From positions 1 to 12,833 of the forward strand of contig LSSN01002188.1 of NCBI GenBank assembly GCA_001970855.1: a stretch of 12,833 bases of DNA. The letters run 5' to 3'. Every line of letters starts with the position of its first letter. The first letter of the stretch is position 1. This document shows, in pieces, positions 8,281 to 12,833 of the stretch. Made by a program: the position numbers and the translations under genes. This DNA is from Smittium culicis (taxonomy: Eukaryota; Kickxellomycota; Harpellomycetes; Harpellales; Legeriomycetaceae). The notes under the pieces are model-generated. The model was not told the DNA's origin, ran no database searches, and saw only the letters and a program-made list of their open reading frames with translations.

Positions 8281-10640
8281 ATACTGGGATGATTCACTAA
8301 CCGCATTTTTTGATTATAAAAAAATTTGTCCTTCAAGGTTAGTTTCACTTTTAGTCAGTAAAAATTAACAATTTTTTTCGAGAAACGCATTTTTTGACTT
8401 TTATTAAATTTTAAACAATAGAATAATATATACAAAGTGATATATAGAACATAAAAAACATATAAAAGCTTTCAGGGAATTCTAAATATAATTAACAGAC
8501 AGTTTTTTAAAAAAATTCTAGATTGTATTTTTTCCTTAAATTTTTATTATTATTTCAGTTTATAATAAATTTCATATCGCTAATCAATTAATCGATATTA
8601 AATAAATAAACTTAGATTCGTGAGTTTTTATGATTTTTGTTATATTCTGAAAATAAAATTTTTTTGACCAATACTAGTAAATATTCGACTTAAAAGTTAA
8701 TACTTGAATGAGCTATATTTTATCGAACTTGTTAAAAAAAATTAATAATTTCTTATACTAAAATTTTTAGCATTAAATACACAAAAAAATTTTTATTTCA
8801 TTCCTATTAACGGTTTTATTATTATACGGCAGGCCATATTTTAAAAGTTGCTTTCTTAAAATTTTTCTAGTCCTAAAAAATATATTTAAAACGAATAATT
8901 TGATTTATTTCCTACTAAATTAGCTTATCAAAAAATAAAAAAACACTAGAGTAATAGATCTGAATATTTTTAAGAATCTCACATTATTAAAATATAGTTA
9001 TTTTCATTAAATAATTTAACCATATTTGATAATTTTATAAATTTATAGTAATAGATATGTATAATATGCAATGTATCCAGTTTAAATACATTTTTTAATA
9101 GATAAATAATCAAATTAAATATGTTTAAGCAAAAAATTATTCAAGTAAAACTAATTTTTGTATTGATTTAAATCTAAATACGAGTTTTATTTTTAGCTTT
9201 GGTCATAATATAAGTTTCTATCTAATAAAATATTCAAAATTGTGAGTGATTTTATTTTATTATAATTATTAATAACACTTTATAATAAAGTATATCCCAC
9301 TCCGGAGAACCTCACATACAACTCTTTAGATATCTAATATAAAATGTTTTTTATTAAAAAATGATTTAGTAAACTAGAAAAAATCATAATATACAGAATA
9401 AAAGGTATAATTAGAGTGTTTTCATTCTTTATTTCATGATTTAACCAATAAATATCATTACATAATGCCTTTTAGTTTCTAGTGCTTATTTTGAAGCTTC
9501 AGATTGTTTTAATCCCAAATTTGCATAAATTTTAGATGCTTAAAGGTTTTAAGACAGGGTTAAATAATTTAATAATGTTAAATACCCACAAATTTAATCT
9601 ATTAAGATCCGTTCAAGTATTAATAAATTTAATTTTTATATATGCTAATAACGGGTTTTTTTTGCTCAAATTTCACACCCATTTATTACAAGTTGGGTAT
9701 TTTCAAAGTCATAGTAGTTTAGAGCGAAATATCTTAATGTTATATATATTATTTATTTTTATATGATTGACAAACCAAATATACACATAATTATAAGACT
9801 TGATTTATAAGTAAATAAACAGCTATCTGAAGTTAAGCATATGTATGGTTAACCACTTTTAATATAGTCTTTTATATCCAAATTCATATGTTTATTTTAT
9901 ATTTATTTCAAGTGCCTAAACTTTGTATATATTTTTTGGACTATAGGAATCGCTCGTAATTTTATCTTGAATATTTTCATAGACTTGTTAATTTCAATAA
10001 ATTTGATTATATATTTATTAATGATTTATTTATTTTACATAAATAGTTGAATTTAATATTTCATTTTAGGTACAGCATACTCATATTTGTAAAAAAAAAA
10101 TTTTTTTTAAATTTTAGTAGGCATAATGTGACATTTTCTATTTATACAACAATTATTTATCAATGAGATTTATTAAATGTAAGTGCAGTTACTAATTATA
10201 CTAAAAATTCCAAAAATAACTAGTTTCATACCTAAAAGTGTGTATATATGAACTGATTTTTTTACAGTACACTTTTAAATTTTGATATCTACCATGCTAT
10301 TCAGCATCAGGCTCGTATATAGAAACTGCTCCAATATGTCTCAAGGTGCTATGTTTATATTATTTCTAGATTGCTGTTAATTTGACTAAATGGTCACGGC
10401 CTTTCCTATACTAGGACAAGGTCAATATAGCCATTACGAAAAAATAGCATATTGCGCTTTTAAAAAAACTGAATTTAACTCCCAAATCACGACAAGATAT
10501 TTTGCCCTTAGTAAAATATTTATGTCAGTTAACAATTATAAGAAATTAAAACAATTCACGATATATTTATTAAATAAATGAATGCAAGTTATTAACAGCA
10601 AAATCGCTTTATTTAATTGATTCTTAAAACTATTTGGCGC
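8281..10640. other. A+T-rich intergenic sequence with short unsupported open frames
   Basis: No gene is supported. Two short plus-strand open frames (9536-9766, 76 codons; 10390-10581, 63 codons) resemble no family I recognise and have the low-complexity residue use expected from A+T-rich DNA. The stretch around 10290-10520 is slightly less A+T-rich than its surroundings and might hold a decayed gene or repeat. There is no motif to name it. Confidence 0.6.
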
Positions 10641-10698
10641 TATTGCCGATCAAGGTAAGTGTTAAATGTCTAGTCATAAAATATAAAGTAAACTTCAT

Positions 10699-10772
10699 TC
10701 ATCAGTATTTTAAAAGATAGGTAAATAGATTGAAAAAGAAAGAATTAATATTAAAATAAAAAGTACTGATGA
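10699..10772. repeat. Short inverted repeat downstream of the 14-3-3 gene
   Basis: TCATCAGTA (10699-10707) and TACTGATGA (10764-10772) are exact reverse complements 56 bases apart. They lie about 300 bases beyond the stop codon of the 14-3-3 gene and probably outside its transcript. Function is unknown; with nine-base arms, chance cannot be excluded. Confidence 0.4.
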
Positions 10773-11012
10773 GTATTTTCAATGATACGCTTATAAACTA
10801 CATACAGTATCATTTATTGTCATTATTACTGTCTGACTCTGCAATTAGAAAAGTATGCGCTTTACAGCGATAAAGAAAAAGTATAACTCTAAAAAAACAC
10901 GTACATATTAGAGTACAATTTGTAGATAATAAAGTAAAATTCAAAGTTGTAAATCTTTTATTATTGAGACTAAAAAAAGAGTATTATAGTTTATATATTT
11001 TTTTAAGTGAAC

Positions 11013-11018
11013 TTTATT
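11013..11018 (-). terminator. Candidate poly(A) signal of the 14-3-3 gene
   Basis: On the minus strand AATAAA stands 55 bases after the stop codon of the 14-3-3 gene, in an A/T-rich stretch suited to 3' end formation. Another AATAAA-like match overlaps the stop codon itself (GAATAAAC) and is less likely to be used. The cleavage site cannot be read from sequence alone. Confidence 0.45.
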
Positions 11019-11073
11019 CTTATATAGATATTAAGAGTTAATAAACAGTATCTCGGTAAGTATTCGCGTTTGT

Positions 11074-12384
11074 TTATTCTTGTTCCTCTTCCTTTTTGTC
11101 TTCAGCATGAGCAGCAGTTGAGTCACCATATTGTTGGTCATCTACCTCTGTATTAAGAAGGAAATAAAAGAGTTAAATATTAAATGCTATATAGTATAAA
11201 AGATGTTTTGGCTATAAGAATAAATCTGCTAACCGTTTTGTAGATCCGAGGTCCACAAAGTCAAGTTATCACGGAGAAGTTGCATGATCAATGTGCTGTC
11301 CTTATAAGAATCTTCGTGTAAATTATCGAGTTCAGCGATTGCTTCATCGAATGCTTGTTTAGCAAGGTTGCATGCGCTGTCTGGAGAGTTAAGGATCTCA
11401 TAGTAGAATACCGAGAAGTTGAGGGCGAGACCCAATCTGATTGGATGAGTTGGTGCAAGCTCTTTATCAGAGATTTCAGAAGCTTTTTTGTATGCGCTAA
11501 GAGCAGTGTCTGATGATTCTTGGCGGTGTTCAGAGCTCATGAATTCAGCAAGGTATCTGTGGTAATCACCCTTCATTTTGTAGTAGAAGACTTGAGATTC
11601 AGGTGTGGAGGCACCGGGAATCAGGTTAGTATCGATGGTTTCCAAGATATCCTTGCATACATCTTGGAGTTCTTTTTCGATGGTAAGTCTGTATGTGCTG
11701 ATGAGTTCAGCATGTTGGGTATTACCACGAGCAGTTTCTTTAGCTTCTATAGAGGTAACTACTCTCCAAGATGCGCGTCTTGAGCCGATGACGTTTTTGT
11801 ATGCAACAGAAAGCAAGTTGCGTTCCTCAATGGTTGGTTCAGAATCAAGCTAAGAATAAATCATGTAATAAATTAATATATGAAAGAATGTGAATAAAGA
11901 TTAGAAGAACAATAGTTTTAATAAAGTACCTTTGCGACGGCCTAAAGATTGAATGACCAAATAAAAGAGCAAATTAAGTATAAAAAACCAAAAATAAGAG
12001 TAGCAAGTATAAAAATTAACCTTCATGAAAGCAATCATCTCTATTGGTATATATAAAAAAGGATTTGTGTTAAGGCATGTAAAATAAGACTTATGATTAA
12101 ATATAAGTACCTTCGTATCTTTCGGCTTGCTCAGAGAGCTTGGACATGTAAACCTAAAAAGTTGTTCATCTATGTTAGAAAAAGGAAATATTTTAATAAT
12201 AAAGGATAGTAGAAGGTACCAATGTTTCTCTGTCCAAACCAGCCTATTAAAATATTAAAATGATAATCAAGATGGGTTAGTATGGTTAAATTTGATCAGG
12301 TAGTAGTGAGATGGTATTGTATGCAAAGCGATATTCACAAGAGGCGGTACTTACGGTAATTTCCTTTGAAGGTACGTTCAACAT
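11074..12384 (-). CDS. 14-3-3 family protein, seven exons, 272 residues
   Basis: 14-3-3 proteins are dimeric cytosolic and nuclear adaptors that bind phosphoserine or phosphothreonine motifs and control signalling, cell cycle and metabolism. Seven exons join in frame: 12384-12355, 12243-12220, 12153-12111, 12040-12021, 11941-11930, 11849-11234 and 11147-11074. The N-terminal dimer helix reads [16 protein letters not shown] (residues 19-34). The first family signature is [11 protein letters not shown] (53-63) and the second is [20 protein letters not shown] (225-244). The phosphate-binding residues match the family: K61, R68, R141 and Y142, with N187 in [12 protein letters not shown]. The tail is acidic ([10 protein letters not shown]), as is usual. 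Length is normal for fungal members (about 250-275). The start is the first ATG after an in-frame TAA at 12405-12403; the first 18 residues are not conserved in the family and are the least certain part. No damage is seen. It is the only intact gene here. The exact orthologue (Bmh1-, Rad24- or Artemis-type) cannot be decided. Confidence 0.95.
11148..11233 (-). other. Intron 6 of the 14-3-3 gene (86 bp)
   Basis: This intron begins GTTAGC and ends ATACAG. Without splicing, translation would stop at the TAG inside the donor, directly after ..SDLQNG. Splicing replaces that glycine codon with a glutamate codon and adds the acidic tail. It separates the conserved core from the variable C-terminus. 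Confidence 0.85.
11850..12020 (-). other. Introns 5 and 4 around a 12-bp microexon
   Basis: Intron 4 is 12020-11942 (GTTAAT..TTTAG, 79 bp) and intron 5 is 11929-11850 (GTACTT..CTTAG, 80 bp). Between them lies a microexon of only 12 bases (11941-11930) encoding AVAK. The four residues exactly fill the gap between MIAFMK and [13 protein letters not shown] that the family alignment demands, so the microexon is well supported despite its size. Confidence 0.88.
12041..12110 (-). other. Intron 3 of the 14-3-3 gene (70 bp)
   Basis: It starts GTACTT and ends CAATAG, with a CTTAAC branch-like motif. It splits the glutamate codon of ..RYE|EMIAFMK. The following exon (12040-12021) is 20 bases. Confidence 0.88.
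12154..12219 (-). other. Intron 2 of the 14-3-3 gene (66 bp)
   Basis: It starts GTACCT and ends TTTTTAG, with a TCTAAC branch motif. It joins the 24-base exon 2 (12243-12220, AGLDRETL) to exon 3, which starts VYMSKL. Confidence 0.85.
12244..12354 (-). other. Intron 1 of the 14-3-3 gene (111 bp), TACTAAC branch site
   Basis: It starts with the consensus donor GTAAGT and ends TTAATAG. A perfect TACTAAC branch site lies at 12282-12276 on the minus strand, some 30 bases before the acceptor, the usual distance. This is the longest intron and has the strongest signals of the six. That supports exon 1 ([10 protein letters not shown]) as genuine although its residues are not conserved. Confidence 0.82.
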
Positions 12385-12424
12385 TTTTTCGTATGAAGTA
12401 TATTAAAGATAGAGTGAAAATAGA

Positions 12425-12432
12425 TATTTATA
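12425..12432 (-). promoter_or_regulatory. Candidate TATA box of the 14-3-3 gene
   Basis: TATAAATA is read on the minus strand 41-48 bases before the start codon and is followed by a pyrimidine-rich stretch suited to transcription initiation. If used, the 5' leader would be short. In DNA this rich in A+T a chance match is quite possible. Confidence 0.35.
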
Positions 12433-12544
12433 CTTGAAGTTCTTATTAAAGAAAGATGGAAATAGAGCAGTATAAATGTTTTTAAAGAGAAAAGATCACT
12501 TATTTACGAACTAGATAGCTTTGTTTATTTCAACTTTTCGAGAT

Positions 12545-12556
12545 AATGCATGCATT
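12545..12556. promoter_or_regulatory. 12-bp perfect palindrome upstream of the 14-3-3 gene
   Basis: AATGCATGCATT is its own reverse complement. It lies about 160 bases before the start codon in the likely promoter region, where a dimeric transcription factor could bind. No factor is assigned. Confidence 0.3.
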
Positions 12557-12575
12557 TTTGCTCCGTATTTAATTC

Positions 12576-12647
12576 CCCCTCCAATTCTCATTGTTTATAT
12601 TCTGCTCACCTCTTCGAATTGGCATATGCTCGCTCAACATCTATTGG
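12576..12647 (-). promoter_or_regulatory. Candidate promoter elements: two CCAAT boxes and an AGGGG stress-type element
   Basis: On the minus strand CCAAT occurs at 12647-12643 and 12622-12618, in the orientation of the gene and about 235 to 265 bases before its start codon. AGGGG (the core of the yeast stress-response element) occurs at 12580-12576. CCAAT boxes are common in fungal promoters. The assignment rests on short matches only. Confidence 0.3.
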
Positions 12648-12659
12648 CCAGATAGATTT

Positions 12660-12833
12660 AAACGGCAACACTTGAATAAATAGGTTAGAGGTTTCAGCCT
12701 TCTTGATTATGGCTTATTATTAGCTTCACTTAATTAAGAGTTGATTCTTTACTCCATTTGCTGCAGCTTTTCTATGGTCTAGATCTGTTCTATAGACCCG
12801 AAAATCAATCATCCATCCAATAAAATCGCTTCT
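12660..12833. other. Upstream flank without a recognisable gene
   Basis: The right edge of the window is somewhat less A+T-rich than the desert. It shows no coding region, RNA gene or repeat I can support. It may be the far promoter of the 14-3-3 gene or the flank of a gene lying outside. Confidence 0.5.

Noticed and set aside
9536..9766. A 76-codon plus-strand frame
   Set aside because: Its residues are the Leu/Ile/Phe/Asn mix expected of A+T-rich DNA, it has no recognisable domain, and no splice or promoter context supports it.
11520..11853. Two plus-strand open frames (11520-11783 and 11605-11853)
   Set aside because: They lie antisense to the main 14-3-3 exon, whose minus-strand translation matches the family throughout. 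They are by-products of its codon use.

Overview
This is eukaryotic DNA, most likely fungal. It is very A+T-rich, has one intron-rich gene and one decayed retrotransposon, and shows no bacterial signals. The gene encodes a 14-3-3 protein. It is split by short introns (66 to 111 bp) with GT..AG borders, one of which carries a perfect TACTAAC branch site. The retrotransposon is of the DIRS class (tyrosine-recombinase retrotransposons). A+T-rich sequence, a (TTA)n microsatellite, tiny exons and a DIRS element together fit an early-diverging fungus, for example Glomeromycotina or another Mucoromycota lineage. That assignment is inference from general character, not from a marker gene.

Layout. Positions 1-42 are a (TTA)14 microsatellite and 43 to about 590 is A+T-rich sequence without a gene. 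From about 595 to 4695 lies a DIRS-like element of about 4.1 kb on the minus strand, clearly richer in G+C than its surroundings. Its gag, reverse transcriptase, RNase H and tyrosine recombinase can all be recognised in the expected order, but they are broken by many stop codons and several frameshifts. Its non-coding architecture is still readable: inverted terminal repeats of about 150 bp (630-780 and 4545-4695) and a large imperfect palindrome at 807-910. That palindrome has the place and content of a DIRS internal complementary region, because its right arm repeats the outer end of the neighbouring terminal repeat. The region from 4700 to about 11000 is a gene desert of A+T-rich sequence. 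It is interrupted by a small G+C-richer island (5313-5500), a MITE-like inverted repeat (5786-5836) and a perfect 30-bp tandem duplication (8221-8280).

The only intact gene is the 14-3-3 gene, minus strand, 12384 to 11074. Seven exons join without a frame error into a 272-residue protein that keeps both family signature regions and the phosphopeptide-binding residues. The first five exons are very small (30, 24, 43, 20 and 12 bp). A candidate poly(A) signal lies at 11013-11018. Candidate promoter elements (TATA-like, two CCAAT boxes, a stress-response-like AGGGG) lie between 12425 and 12647.

The two main features have no evident functional link. The window reads as one conserved housekeeping or signalling gene at the edge of a repeat-rich intergenic block in which an old DIRS copy has decayed.
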